This document shows positions 25,607-34,220 of a stretch of 64,000 nucleotides of DNA, in pieces. The stretch lies in contig NZ_JAUYVM010000011.1 of NCBI RefSeq assembly GCF_030689305.1, positions 62,001-126,000 of the forward strand. The letters are read 5' to 3'. How positions within the stretch are numbered: the stretch's first letter is position 1; each line of letters begins with the position of its first letter. Under the pieces are notes generated by a model. That model did no database searches and was not told the origin of the DNA. It saw only the letters and a program-made list of their open reading frames with translations. The DNA comes from Vibrio penaeicida. GTDB lineage: Bacteria > Pseudomonadota > Gammaproteobacteria > Enterobacterales > Vibrionaceae. Position numbers and translations under genes: made by a program.

Positions 25607-26341
25607 TTATTCAGCTTCTTCTACGAAACCGTCTTTTTCAGCAGCTGCAGCAACAACGTCTTGGTTACGACCTTCGCTTACAGCAGAAGCTGCAGCGTTA
25701 AGGTAAAGTTGTACTGCGCGGATTGCGTCATCGTTACCTGGAATAACGAAGTCAACGCCGTCTGGGTCAGAGTTAGTATCAACAACCGCGTATACTGGGA
25801 TACCTAGGTTGTTTGCTTCGCGAACTGCAATGTGCTCGTGATCAGCGTCGATAACGAATAGTGCGTCAGGTAGGCCGCCCATATCTTTAATACCACCAAG
25901 AGATTTCTCTAGCTTCTCCATTTCACGAGTACGCATTAGAGCTTCTTTCTTAGTTAGCTTGTCGAAAGTACCGTCTTGAGCTTGTGCTTCAAGATCTTTC
26001 AAACGCTTGATTGACTGACGAACAGTTTTGTAGTTCGTAAGCATACCACCCAACCAACGGTTGTTTACGTAGTACTGGTTGCTAGCGATAGCAGCTTCTT
26101 TTACAGCTTCAGATGCAGCGCGCTTAGTACCTACGAAAAGAACTTTACCTTTCTTCTCGCCAACTTTGCCTAGCTCAGCTAGAGCGTCGTTGAACATTGG
26201 TACAGTTTTTTCTAGGTTGATGATATGAACTTTGTTACGAGCACCGAAGATGAATGGCTTCATCTTTGGGTTCCAGTAACGAGTTTGGTGACCGAAGTGA
26301 ACACCAGCTTTAAGCATATCGCGCATTGATACAGTTGCCAT
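25607..26341 (-). CDS. rpsB: 30S ribosomal protein S2
   Basis: S2 is a late-assembling 30S subunit protein bound through S1 and 16S rRNA. The 244-residue protein begins MATVSMRDMLKAGVHFGHQ, followed by RYWNPKMKPFIFG, both strongly conserved. The ATG at 26341 is chosen because it gives this start and follows the ribosome binding site GAGGAATTTAAA; an upstream in-frame start would enter the leader hairpin. The acidic tail EKDGFVEEAE is typical of vibrios. It is transcribed divergently from map and probably autoregulated through its leader. Confidence 0.98.
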   Translation of the reverse strand: MATVSMRDMLKAGVHFGHQTRYWNPKMKPFIFGARNKVHIINLEKTVPMFNDALAELGKVGEKKGKVLFVGTKRAASEAVKEAAIASNQYYVNNRWLGGMLTNYKTVRQSIKRLKDLEAQAQDGTFDKLTKKEALMRTREMEKLEKSLGGIKDMGGLPDALFVIDADHEHIAVREANNLGIPVYAVVDTNSDPDGVDFVIPGNDDAIRAVQLYLNAAASAVSEGRNQDVVAAAAEKDGFVEEAE

Positions 26342-26450
26342 TTTAAATTCCTCTATGGGGTTAGGCCTCCACATACCCCATGCGTCCGACTCGACTTCTT
26401 AAATATAAGTAAGTGAGCACCCCGGATCATGTGTCGGTATGTGTGTGATT
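26342..26450 (-). promoter_or_regulatory. rpsB leader with probable S2-binding structure
   Basis: The minus-strand leader contains ATGGGGT ... AACCCCAT, a stem enclosing the GGAGGCCT sequence, right before the ribosome binding site. A second stem region around CCGACACATGATCCGGGGTG lies upstream. E. coli rpsB has a structured leader through which S2 represses its own translation, and the GGAGGCCTAACCCC part looks similar. Function is inferred from position and partial similarity. Confidence 0.45.
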
Positions 26451-26745
26451 TAAAGAAAATATATTTGGACTCAAAAACAGCTTCGCCAAGTGGAGATAAC
26501 TGTTCTTAATTCCGGCGCGCTTTATACCATAAAATTCGCCATTTTGGCTAGCATAAATTTGAATATCTCTTCTATTGAAAGTCACCATGAGGTCTATGCT
26601 TGCCTTACCCTGAGCTGAAATTGAACGTTAAATGAAACATAACTAACACCACTGCTGCTGTTACAAACCCGTTGCCACGGCCTTTGCGTGTGGAGCAACC
26701 CACTGATAGAATGCAGCGATTGCATTAATGAGTTCGAGAAAGACG
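26451..26745. other. Divergent promoter region between rpsB and map
   Basis: This part of the rpsB-map gap encodes no protein I can support. It must hold the promoters for both genes. The sequence is AT-rich near 26450-26470 (towards rpsB), but I could not pick a convincing -35/-10 pair for either gene. No repeat or RNA gene was recognised. Confidence 0.5.
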
Positions 26746-27624
26746 ATGTCTATTAAAATTAAAACCACAGAAGAAATCGAGAAAATGCGTGTAGCCTGCA
26801 AATTGGCTTCGAGCGTTTTAGAAATGATAGAGCCGCACGTCAAACCGGGTGTCACCACCGAAGAAATTGACCGCATTTGTCACGATTACATTCTGGAAAA
26901 CAATGCGTATCCGGCACCATTGGATTACCACGGTTTCCCAAAATCTATCTGTACTTCAATTAATCACATTGTCTGCCACGGGATCCCTGCATCCAAAGAT
27001 GAAATCGGTTCTACCGGTAAGGGAAAACCAGCGATTTTAAAAGACGGTGATGTCATCAATATCGACGTCACTGTTATTATCCCAGAAGATAAAAATGCCG
27101 ACTTGAGCGTCAGACCAAAGGGGTATCATGGCGATACTTCAAGAATGTTCTACGTAGGCGAGGTTTCACCAGCCGATAAGCGTTTATGTACGGTAACACA
27201 AGAAGCACTATACGTAGCCATGCGTAAAGTGAAGCCAGGCGTTACGGTTGGCGAGCTGGGTACAGCCATCGATAAATTCATAAAAGACAACAACAAGAAA
27301 AATCCTCGCATGAAATACTCCATTGTGAAGGATTTTTGTGGTCACGGTATTGGTAGCGAGTTCCATGAAGAACCTCAAGTGGTTCACTATAAGAACTCCG
27401 ACAAACGCAAGCTAAAAGAAGGCATGTGTTTTACTATCGAGCCAATGATTAACGCAGGTAAATTTGGATGCAGCGTCGACTCAGAAGATGATTGGACGGT
27501 GTACACTGGCGATGGGAAAAACTCCGCGCAGTGGGAACACACGATACTAGTCACAAGAGATGGCTGCGAAGTTCTTACCTTACGAGGTGATGAAAGCATT
27601 CCTCGAAACATGGTTAACAAATAA
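26746..27624 (+). CDS. map: Type I methionine aminopeptidase
   Basis: Map removes the initiator methionine from nascent proteins. The 292-residue pita-bread-fold enzyme has the metal ligands in NIDVTV (Asp), HGDTSRM (Asp), GHGIGSEFHE (His), TIEPM (Glu) and WEHTILV (Glu). Compared with the 264-residue E. coli enzyme it has an insertion around PEDKNADLSVRP, just before the second aspartate motif, plus small C-terminal insertions; this longer form is known in vibrios. The ATG at 26746 (MSIKIKTTEEIEKMR) is preferred over one six codons upstream because the GAGAAAG ribosome binding site lies between them. Divergent from rpsB. Confidence 0.95.
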   Translation: MSIKIKTTEEIEKMRVACKLASSVLEMIEPHVKPGVTTEEIDRICHDYILENNAYPAPLDYHGFPKSICTSINHIVCHGIPASKDEIGSTGKGKPAILKDGDVINIDVTVIIPEDKNADLSVRPKGYHGDTSRMFYVGEVSPADKRLCTVTQEALYVAMRKVKPGVTVGELGTAIDKFIKDNNKKNPRMKYSIVKDFCGHGIGSEFHEEPQVVHYKNSDKRKLKEGMCFTIEPMINAGKFGCSVDSEDDWTVYTGDGKNSAQWEHTILVTRDGCEVLTLRGDESIPRNMVNK

Positions 27625-27627
27625 CTC

Positions 27628-27657
27628 AAATCCCAGCATCGCTGGGATTTTTCTTTT
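27628..27657 (+). terminator. Terminator of map
   Basis: AAATCCCAGC, loop ATC and GCTGGGATTT are followed by TTCTTTT, starting four bases after the map stop. Confidence 0.88.
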
Positions 27658-27724
27658 GTAGAGTTCGAAAACTTGAGTATCAATTGTTAAAGTTAAAACA
27701 TAACAGCTAGCACGGAACGCATGG

Positions 27725-30349
27725 ATGACTTTTCAATCCCCTTTTACGCTTAAAGATTCTGCTATGAATCTCGAAAATTTACGTCATGAGTTGGAGAGTT
27801 TCTCCAATGACCAAAAAGAAGAGTTTCTCTCGCACCACCCGGTAACCGACTTGGTTCTTGGCCGCAGCGAATATATGGACATGCTGCTTACACGCCTTTG
27901 GGAATACTATGGATTTGAGCACATAGAGGAACTCAGCCTAGTCGCAGTTGGTGGCTATGGACGTGGCGAGCTACACCCTCTATCTGATATCGATATCCTG
28001 ATTCTTAACAGCTCACCACTTCAGAGCGAAGTCAAAACCAAGGTCAGTGAATTCATTACATTGCTTTGGGACTTAAGATTAGAAGTCGGACACAGTGTCA
28101 GAACCGTAGCGGAGTGTGAAGAAGTAGGAAAAGACGATCTGACCGTCGCAACAAACCTCCAAGAGGCAAGGTTAATCTGTGGTTGTGAAGAAACCTTTCA
28201 CAGTCTAAAAATGCTTATCCACTCAGAAAGTTTCTGGCCGAGCGAGGTCTTCTATCAAGCGAAAATCCAAGAACAAAAACAGCGGCACGCGCGGTTCCAC
28301 GATACCACTTATAATCTAGAACCCGACATCAAATCTAGCCCAGGCGGGCTTCGTGATATCCATACTCTAAGCTGGGTTGCTAGACGCCACTTTGGTGCGA
28401 CTTCGTTATTTGAAATGAGCCGCTATGGATTTCTCACCGATGCTGAATACCGCGAACTATTAGAGTGTCAAGACTACCTATGGCGAGTGCGCTTTGCCTT
28501 ACATATAGAGCTGAAACGTTACGATAATCGTTTGACGTTTGCCCACCAGCTTCAAGTTGCGCAGCATCTTGGATTTACTGGTGAAGGCAATAAGCCTATC
28601 GAAATGATGATGAAAGAGTTTTACCGCACATTAAGACGTGTGGCGGAACTCAATAAAATGCTACTCAAATTATTCGACCAAGCCATCATCAATAAAGGTG
28701 AACAGCTACCAGCAGAAATTCTGGATGCCGATTTTCAGCGACGAGGACCGCTCATCGAAGCCCGAAAACCAGCATTGTTTCAGGCCCGCCCTGAAACTAT
28801 TTTGGATATGTTTTTACACATTGCAAATGACTCCTCTATTGAAGGCGTGGCACCCGCGACCATGCGACAACTGCGAACCGCTCGCCGTCGATTGAACAAA
28901 TTTTTGCATACTATTCCAGAAGCCCGTGAAAAATTCATGGACTTAGTTCGTCATCCTAATGCTTTGCATAAAGCGTTCAGTTTGATGCATCGCCTGGGCG
29001 TGATGTCGGCTTACCTGCCACAGTGGAGCCAAATTGTTGGGCAAATGCAGTTCGACTTATTCCACGTGTATACCGTAGACGAGCACAGTATGCGTTTGCT
29101 CAAGCATATCCACACATTTAGCTTTGCCAAAAACCATGCGAAACACCCCATTTGTTGCGAAGTCTACCCTCGGATTCAAAAAAAGGAATTGCTGATCATA
29201 GCGGCTATTTTCCACGACATTGGAAAAGGGCGCGGAGGAGATCACTCAGAGATTGGAGCAGTCGAAGCGTACGACTTTTGCATAGAGCACGGTTTATCCA
29301 AACCTGAATCTAAGCTGGTTTCTTGGTTGGTCAAACACCACCTGTTGATGTCTGTCACCGCTCAAAGACGTGATATTTATGACCCAGAAGTCGTCACAGG
29401 GTTTGCAAAGAAAGTTCGTGACGAAGAGTACCTCGAATTCCTAGTTTGCCTGACGGTAGCCGATATTTGTGCAACCAACCCTGAACTCTGGAACAGTTGG
29501 AAGCGCACACTGCTCGCTGAACTTTTTTACTCTTCCCAGCGAGCTCTACGCCGTGGCTTAGAAAACCCTGTCGATGTTCGCGACAGAATCCGTCATAACC
29601 AACACTTAGCCTCAGCTATGTTGAGAAAAGAAGGCTTCACCGCCCGAGAAATAGAAGTGTTATGGCAACGTTTCAAAGCCGACTATTTCCTTCGCCACAC
29701 CCACAAACAAATTGCTTGGCACGGAGAACATCTCCTTAGATTAGAATCCAAAGAGCAACCTCTGGTTTTACTGAGTAAAGAAGCAACTCGTGGTGGTACA
29801 GAAGTGTTCATTTACTCAAAAGACCTGCCCAACCTATTTGCCAACGTTGTTGGTGAGCTCGACAGACGTAACTTTAGCGTCCATGACGCACAAGTAATGA
29901 CGAGCAAAGATGGTTATGCCCTCGATACATTCATTGTGTTAGACCATCATGGTGAACCCATCGATGAAAACCGACACGCTAATATGGTTCGTCATATAGA
30001 AGGTATCCTCAGTGAAGACGACGTAGCGAATTCAAAAGCACGCCGAACTCCGCGACAACTGATGCATTTCAACGTCAAAACACGTGTCGATTTTATTCCA
30101 ACCAAAACACGAAAGCGCACGCTAATGGAGTTCGTTGCCTTAGATACTCCGGGCTTATTGGCAAACATAGGCGCGACTTTTGCCGAGTTAGGTATTCACC
30201 TTCATGCGGCGAAAATCATCACCATAGGCGAGCGAGCAGAAGACCTATTTATTCTTACCTCACCCAATGGCGGTCCTTTAAGTGAAGAAGAGCAAGACGA
30301 GCTAAAAACCAAGCTGAAAGAAAGCGTTAGTGAGCTCCAGCATCACTAA
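27725..30349 (+). CDS. glnD: Bifunctional uridylyltransferase/uridylyl-removing enzyme GlnD
   Basis: GlnD is the glutamine sensor that uridylylates P-II proteins when glutamine is low and deuridylylates them when it is high. The 874-residue protein has the nucleotidyltransferase motif GGYGRGELHPLSDIDILIL at about 79-97, shown here as GGYGRGEL then SDIDIL. An HD domain follows (AIFHDIGKGRGGDHSE), and two C-terminal ACT domains begin near TEVFIYSKD and LMEFVALDTPG. Its target GlnB is encoded at 4399 in this window. The start at 27725 follows a GGAACGC sequence. In the same order as E. coli, it follows map and precedes yaeH. Confidence 0.96.
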   Translation: MTFQSPFTLKDSAMNLENLRHELESFSNDQKEEFLSHHPVTDLVLGRSEYMDMLLTRLWEYYGFEHIEELSLVAVGGYGRGELHPLSDIDILILNSSPLQSEVKTKVSEFITLLWDLRLEVGHSVRTVAECEEVGKDDLTVATNLQEARLICGCEETFHSLKMLIHSESFWPSEVFYQAKIQEQKQRHARFHDTTYNLEPDIKSSPGGLRDIHTLSWVARRHFGATSLFEMSRYGFLTDAEYRELLECQDYLWRVRFALHIELKRYDNRLTFAHQLQVAQHLGFTGEGNKPIEMMMKEFYRTLRRVAELNKMLLKLFDQAIINKGEQLPAEILDADFQRRGPLIEARKPALFQARPETILDMFLHIANDSSIEGVAPATMRQLRTARRRLNKFLHTIPEAREKFMDLVRHPNALHKAFSLMHRLGVMSAYLPQWSQIVGQMQFDLFHVYTVDEHSMRLLKHIHTFSFAKNHAKHPICCEVYPRIQKKELLIIAAIFHDIGKGRGGDHSEIGAVEAYDFCIEHGLSKPESKLVSWLVKHHLLMSVTAQRRDIYDPEVVTGFAKKVRDEEYLEFLVCLTVADICATNPELWNSWKRTLLAELFYSSQRALRRGLENPVDVRDRIRHNQHLASAMLRKEGFTAREIEVLWQRFKADYFLRHTHKQIAWHGEHLLRLESKEQPLVLLSKEATRGGTEVFIYSKDLPNLFANVVGELDRRNFSVHDAQVMTSKDGYALDTFIVLDHHGEPIDENRHANMVRHIEGILSEDDVANSKARRTPRQLMHFNVKTRVDFIPTKTRKRTLMEFVALDTPGLLANIGATFAELGIHLHAAKIITIGERAEDLFILTSPNGGPLSEEEQDELKTKLKESVSELQHH

Positions 30350-30362
30350 CGAAACAAGCAAA

Positions 30363-30395
30363 TGGACGAGATTCGGTTTATCGCGATCTCGTCCA
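30363..30395 (+). terminator. Possible terminator after glnD
   Basis: TGGACGAGAT / ATCTCGTCCA with a 13-base loop starts 14 bases after the glnD stop. There is no T tract, so it is a weak candidate and may be a 3' stabilising hairpin instead. Confidence 0.35.
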
Positions 30396-30528
30396 CACTC
30401 TCTGCTCAAACGCCTGTCTGACCTATCAATAGCTGCTAAAGTTGAACAGTACTCAATCAGTTTGTTCATCCTATAGCCTGATGGATATTGAACTGATTTA
30501 CTATTCATTGGCTAACACGAGGTGCTCT

Positions 30529-30912
30529 ATGTATCCAAACCTCACTGGATTAGGTATTCAAGACCCAAAACAGATCGAACGCTATTCCCTTCGACAAGAA
30601 TCTCAAAAAGACGTACTTAAGATCTATTTTAAAAAGCAAAAGGGTGAGCTTTTTGCTAAAAGCGTCAAGTTCAAATACCCAAGACAGCGCAAAAATGTTT
30701 TGGTCGACAGCGGAAGCCATCAGTACAAAGAAGTGACTGAAATAAACCGTAACTTAACGCTCGTGATTGATGAGTTAAACACCATTACGAAGCCTGAAAA
30801 ATTGGTTGAAGTTGATGTGAAAGAGAAAATCTTGTCTGATCTTCGTCACTTAGAAAGAGTAGTATCCAGCAAAATAGCTGAAATCGAAGCTGATCTCGAC
30901 AAGTTAAAGTAA
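30529..30912 (+). CDS. yaeH: UPF0325 (DUF3461) family protein YaeH
   Basis: A 127-residue cytosolic protein of the UPF0325 family; function unknown. Conserved stretches shared with E. coli YaeH are ERYSLRQE, AKSVKFKYPRQRK, YKEVTEI and the C-terminal helix LRHLERVVSSKIAEIEADL, which probably forms a coiled coil. The ATG at 30529 follows CGAGGTG and gives the conserved start MYPNLTGLGI; a longer in-frame start 29 codons upstream is rejected. In E. coli yaeH also lies just past the map-glnD region. Confidence 0.9.
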   Translation: MYPNLTGLGIQDPKQIERYSLRQESQKDVLKIYFKKQKGELFAKSVKFKYPRQRKNVLVDSGSHQYKEVTEINRNLTLVIDELNTITKPEKLVEVDVKEKILSDLRHLERVVSSKIAEIEADLDKLK

Positions 30913-31025
30913 GCGGCGAATATACTCGATAGAAATCAATCAGTAAGAGGGTGTCCTGCCCTCTTATCATAACGAATTCCCTGCTAGTAAAGTTCAGAGC
31001 AGCTAGTTAAACGCGTCAATACAGA

Positions 31026-31751
31026 TTAAGAGAACAACTCCGTCCAACCAAACTCCGCCAATAGCCTTTCCCAAACATCATCAAACTTCGCCTTTAGCAT
31101 CAGCTTTTCCTTGGTATAGGGGTGAACAAAGGACAATTCTGATGCATGAAGGAGCAGGCGATGTGCGTCATAGTGCTCTCTAAACAAGCGGTTATGCTTG
31201 CCATCACCATGAGAAGTATCTCCGACAATCGGATGCCTTAAATGCGCCATATGCCGACGTAACTGATGTTTTCGACCCGTCTTGGGTTTCATCTCAACTA
31301 AGCCATAACGTGTGGTTGGGAATCGCCCTGTTGACAGTGGGACTTCTACTTTTCCTAGTGGCTGATAAACTGTGATCGCCTCTTTGGCTTCTTTGTCTTT
31401 ATCTGCAAACTTATCTGCAATTTTATCCAACTCTTCTTTCAGAGGATAATCCAGCGTATCACCCTGTTCTATCCATCCTCGCACTATCGCGTGATAGGTT
31501 TTTTGCATTTCATGATTTGCAAACATAGGCATCACTTCAGATGCCACCTCGCTAGAGAGTGCAAACACCAACACACCGGAAGTCGGTCTATCGAGTCGGT
31601 GCAACGGAAACACATGTTGCCCAATTTGATCACGTAATGTTTGCATCACAAACTGCGTTTCGTGTTTGTCTAACCAAGATCGATGAACCAACATTCCAGC
31701 AGGTTTGTTTACAGCGACCAAATACTCATCTTGAAATAAAATGTCTAGCAC
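31026..31751 (-). CDS. truC: tRNA pseudouridine(65) synthase TruC
   Basis: TruC isomerises U65 of tRNA(Ile) and tRNA(Asp) to pseudouridine. The 241-residue protein is a short RluA-family enzyme without an S4 domain. The catalytic aspartate lies in HRLDRPTSGVLVF, with the KPAGMLVHRS opening and the RKHQLRRHMAHLRHPIVGD motif. It overlaps the upstream yqcC by seven bases, the pairing known from E. coli (yqcC-truC), so the two are translationally coupled. Confidence 0.94.
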   Translation of the reverse strand: MLDILFQDEYLVAVNKPAGMLVHRSWLDKHETQFVMQTLRDQIGQHVFPLHRLDRPTSGVLVFALSSEVASEVMPMFANHEMQKTYHAIVRGWIEQGDTLDYPLKEELDKIADKFADKDKEAKEAITVYQPLGKVEVPLSTGRFPTTRYGLVEMKPKTGRKHQLRRHMAHLRHPIVGDTSHGDGKHNRLFREHYDAHRLLLHASELSFVHPYTKEKLMLKAKFDDVWERLLAEFGWTELFS

Positions 31752-32062
31752 GACGCAAATGCCTCATCGATGTCAGAAATAGCTGCTAACACTTTTATCT
31801 TCGATGCGTCCTCTTTCCAAACCTCTTCAAAGTATGGCAAAAGCTGCAACGCAGAAGGTAAAGATTGGCTTGCACTTATCATCGCTTCTAATCGGATAAT
31901 GAATATCCACTGCAACCACTGCTGTGGCTCGAGTGTGTCGTAGGAAAAGGGTTGTTGGCTAGCCAACGCCTCAGGAGAAGGAGGCGAAGATTCCCAGAGG
32001 TTTTGTTCCTGCAAAGCGGTTTTAAGATTCTCGATAAGGATCGATATTCGAGCAGTATTCAT
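31745..32062 (-). CDS. yqcC: YqcC family protein (DUF446)
   Basis: A 105-residue soluble alpha-helical protein. It has the family pattern LWESSPPSPEALASQQPF and YDTLEPQQWLQWIFI, matching E. coli YqcC. The biochemical function is unknown, but its coupling to truC over a seven-base overlap is conserved and suggests a link to tRNA modification. It is divergent from the DUF3549 gene at 32145. Confidence 0.85.
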   Translation of the reverse strand: MNTARISILIENLKTALQEQNLWESSPPSPEALASQQPFSYDTLEPQQWLQWIFIIRLEAMISASQSLPSALQLLPYFEEVWKEDASKIKVLAAISDIDEAFASC

Positions 32063-32144
32063 CTATTTCGTTTCAAATGGCCTTGAAAATTGACCATAGA
32101 GTACCATCTATTGGCTAAAGACATATAGGATAACAAGTCAGTCC

Positions 32145-33182
32145 ATGGACACCATTCATACCCTTACCCAGCTTCTAAGTGACAGTCATTGCGAGTACCA
32201 AGTTTTCGATTTGGGTCGTCGTATTACGAAGATCGAGCCCAGTACATTTGAAAAAGTAGAATTGGGGCAACAAGCTTACCCCTTCCCAATGCAGCGCAAG
32301 GCACACATTGCTATTGCCTACTGGAACGAATCGAAACAGCCTTGGATCTGGTTTTTGAAGTTTGAATTGGATGAGCGTGGGCTACTCAAACAGGCTGACG
32401 TGGGTAACTTTATTAAATACATCATCGAAGCCATGGGTACGCGACTGGGAGGTAGCCTGAGTGAAGAGCAACAAGAGAAGCTCTCTAACAACCCCTATAC
32501 CTTCAAGCCAGCAGAAGACAAAATGGCCGTGTTCCACAGCCAAGTTCGAGCAAAGCTGTCGATGCCAACAAGCCAATACTATGAATATGCACAGCACTAT
32601 TTCTCAGGTGGTTTAGGCTGGAACAACTGGCAGACAATTGGATTACAAGGTATTGCAGACATCTGTGCACGTTTTGGCATTGATCAAAATGGCGTGATGC
32701 TAAAAAAAGCGCTTCACCAACTGCCTAACGAACCACTTTATGCCTTATTGGGTGTGCTAGAACACTGTGAACTCCCTGATAACCTTGGGAAAGCCTTGCA
32801 AGAAAAAGCGCTCTCTGAATGCAATTCCGACACGCCAGACTTGTTCCTCGCATCGGCATTAGTCAGATCATTGGCAGGGTCTCCAAACTCTCTTAACTTA
32901 GTCGTCGACCATATATTACAGAGCCCGAGATTGAGCCATCAGGAAGTATTGGTGGGGATTGCTGGTAGAAGTTGGTCCTCATTAGCGGACACAAAAAGAG
33001 CTGAGCAATTTTTATTGAGGCTCGCACAGACAGGAAATCAAAACCTGTTCAACCAGCTATTTGCTGATCTCGTTATGTTGCCTGAACTTCGAATGGTTTT
33101 GCTGCCATTACTTCATAACGCGCCATCGCAAGAATTGGCCACTGCCTTGCTGAAACTTCAGCAAAACACACGTTCTCAATAA
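32145..33182 (+). CDS. DUF3549 family protein
   Basis: A 345-residue cytosolic protein with no signal peptide or membrane segment. The sequence (start MDTIHTLTQLLSDSHCEYQVFDLGRR, shown by its ends) resembles the DUF3549 family found in Vibrio and relatives. The C-terminal half is all-helical and looks HEAT-like, with repeated leucine-rich helices. Function unknown. The membrane-anchored DUF3301 gene follows after 21 bases and is usually found with it, so they probably form an operon. Confidence 0.75.
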   Translation: MDTIHTLTQLLSDSHCEYQVFDLGRRITKIEPSTFEKVELGQQAYPFPMQRKAHIAIAYWNESKQPWIWFLKFELDERGLLKQADVGNFIKYIIEAMGTRLGGSLSEEQQEKLSNNPYTFKPAEDKMAVFHSQVRAKLSMPTSQYYEYAQHYFSGGLGWNNWQTIGLQGIADICARFGIDQNGVMLKKALHQLPNEPLYALLGVLEHCELPDNLGKALQEKALSECNSDTPDLFLASALVRSLAGSPNSLNLVVDHILQSPRLSHQEVLVGIAGRSWSSLADTKRAEQFLLRLAQTGNQNLFNQLFADLVMLPELRMVLLPLLHNAPSQELATALLKLQQNTRSQ

Positions 33183-33203
33183 ACAGCGCCAAAGGATGGA
33201 ATA

Positions 33204-33503
33204 ATGATAGGGAATCTTTTCACAATCATACTGGTCACCCTGTTTTGTTTGTTGTTCTGGCAACAACGCAGACAATCTGAGCTAGCAAAGCAGATGGTTG
33301 CGCACCGTTGTAAGCAGCTTGAGATACAAATGTTGTCTGTCTCTTTCAAGGGGCACAAAATTCGCCATAAAACAGGCAAATTAGGCTGGCACACCATTTA
33401 CCAGTTTGAATTCTCGGCGCTTGGGGATGATTACTACATCGGAGAGCTTACTATGGTGGGCTTTCATGCCAGCCACTTCGAGATCCCACCTTATCGAATG
33501 TAG
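33204..33503 (+). CDS. DUF3301 family single-pass membrane protein
   Basis: A 99-residue protein with one N-terminal membrane segment (about residues 4-21, LFTIILVTLFCLLFWQQ). It is followed by basic residues (RRQSELAKQ) and a small domain ending in GFHASHFEIPPYRM. The pattern matches DUF3301 proteins, which sit beside DUF3549 genes in vibrios. Topology suggests the soluble part is cytoplasmic by the positive-inside rule. Function unknown. Confidence 0.72.
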   Translation: MIGNLFTIILVTLFCLLFWQQRRQSELAKQMVAHRCKQLEIQMLSVSFKGHKIRHKTGKLGWHTIYQFEFSALGDDYYIGELTMVGFHASHFEIPPYRM

Positions 33504-33630
33504 CCTGTATAACGTAAATAAGCTATTGTTTATGCAAATAGCTCTTGGTTAAGCGAATAGCTTTTTGTTGAGTAAATAACTAGCGATGTAATTTTCCCGG
33601 AAACACACTCAACTTCATAAAGTCTATAGA

Positions 33631-33663
33631 AAAGAAAAGCCCCGATACTCGCGTATCGGGGCT
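33631..33663 (-). terminator. Terminator of the csrB RNA
   Basis: Minus-strand stem AGCCCCGATAC/GTATCGGGGCT with a four-base loop, then TTTTCTTTTC. Confidence 0.9.
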
Positions 33664-34041
33664 GTAGTCTTACTCGCAGCAATCCGGCTACTAAAAGTGC
33701 TCCATGCATCAAATCCTTGATAGTATGCTGTGTTCCTTCAGCTTAGTCCTTTCGTCGCCATCCTAGCGGTGTCCATGATCCTATCCTGATCTGCTAACCT
33801 TCCTGATTAGCGCACTCACTTGTTCCTTGAGCGGTGTCCCTTACATCATCCTGATGCTCGTTCCTTGCCTCTTCCTAGAGGTATCCATTGTCTATCCTTT
33901 GTCGTCATCTTCCTGATAACGATTGAGTCCATTCAATGTCCTTTCGCTCCATGCTGATCATTCATCCTGAATAACCAAATCTTCTTCCTGAAGATAACCA
34001 TTCCTTGGTTGTTTCCTGTTCCGTGTCGGAATCCTTCCGAC
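33631..34041 (-). ncRNA. csrB: CsrB-family regulatory RNA (CsrA-sequestering)
   Basis: On the minus strand this 411-base region carries 19 AGGA motifs, many of them in the loops of short hairpins. Examples are GTCGGAAGGATTCCGAC, ATCTTCAGGAAGAAGAT and CCTCTAGGAAGAGG. Several further GGA motifs occur between them. Such arrays bind and titrate the translational regulator CsrA. The RNA begins near GTCGG, as E. coli CsrB begins GTCGA, and ends in a strong terminator (AGCCCCGATAC/GTATCGGGGCT, then TTTTC). No open reading frame of interest overlaps it. Vibrios carry several paralogues (CsrB, CsrC, CsrD); which one this is cannot be told here. Upstream lie a promoter and a VarA/UvrY-type box. Confidence 0.93.
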
Positions 34042-34048
34042 AGAGAAC

Positions 34049-34076
34049 AGATTACGTTTATCTCTTTTTAGAACAA
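34049..34076 (-). promoter_or_regulatory. Probable csrB promoter
   Basis: Read on the minus strand, TTGTTC and TAATCT are separated by 16 bases, and the -10 ends seven bases before the GTCGG that starts the RNA. This is a fair sigma-70-type match, inferred by eye. Confidence 0.55.
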
Positions 34077-34200
34077 CTTAGCCATCTCACATTTCTTTAT
34101 GAGAAGAAATATCATCAAATAATTTTAATTTAAATAACAATGGTTTAATCGCAAATAGCAATAATACCCCAATATAAATAGCAAACATTTCCTACACCTC

Positions 34201-34220
34201 TTGTAAGAGATCTCTTACAA
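34201..34220. promoter_or_regulatory. GacA/UvrY/VarA-type binding box upstream of csrB
   Basis: A perfect 20-bp palindrome TTGTAAGAGATCTCTTACAA contains the TGTAAG-N6-CTTACA consensus recognised by the GacA/UvrY/VarA response regulators upstream of csrB and rsm RNA genes. It lies about 160-179 bases upstream of the inferred csrB start, the distance typical for these upstream activating sites. The AT-rich DNA between it and the promoter could bend, perhaps with IHF. Operation by VarA is inference from established knowledge. Confidence 0.82.

Noticed and set aside
30943..30970. Hairpin TAAGAGGG/CCCTCTTA after yaeH
   Set aside because: Stem of eight pairs but the T tract is missing; too weak to call a terminator.
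33700..34040. Array of short inverted repeats that could be taken for a CRISPR or REP cluster
   Set aside because: Repeat units are not identical or evenly spaced; the common element is AGGA in loops on the minus strand and a terminator follows, which fits a CsrB RNA.
34100..34140. IHF binding site near ATCATCAAATAATTTTA upstream of csrB
   Set aside because: It has mismatches at two consensus positions; plausible biologically but not called.
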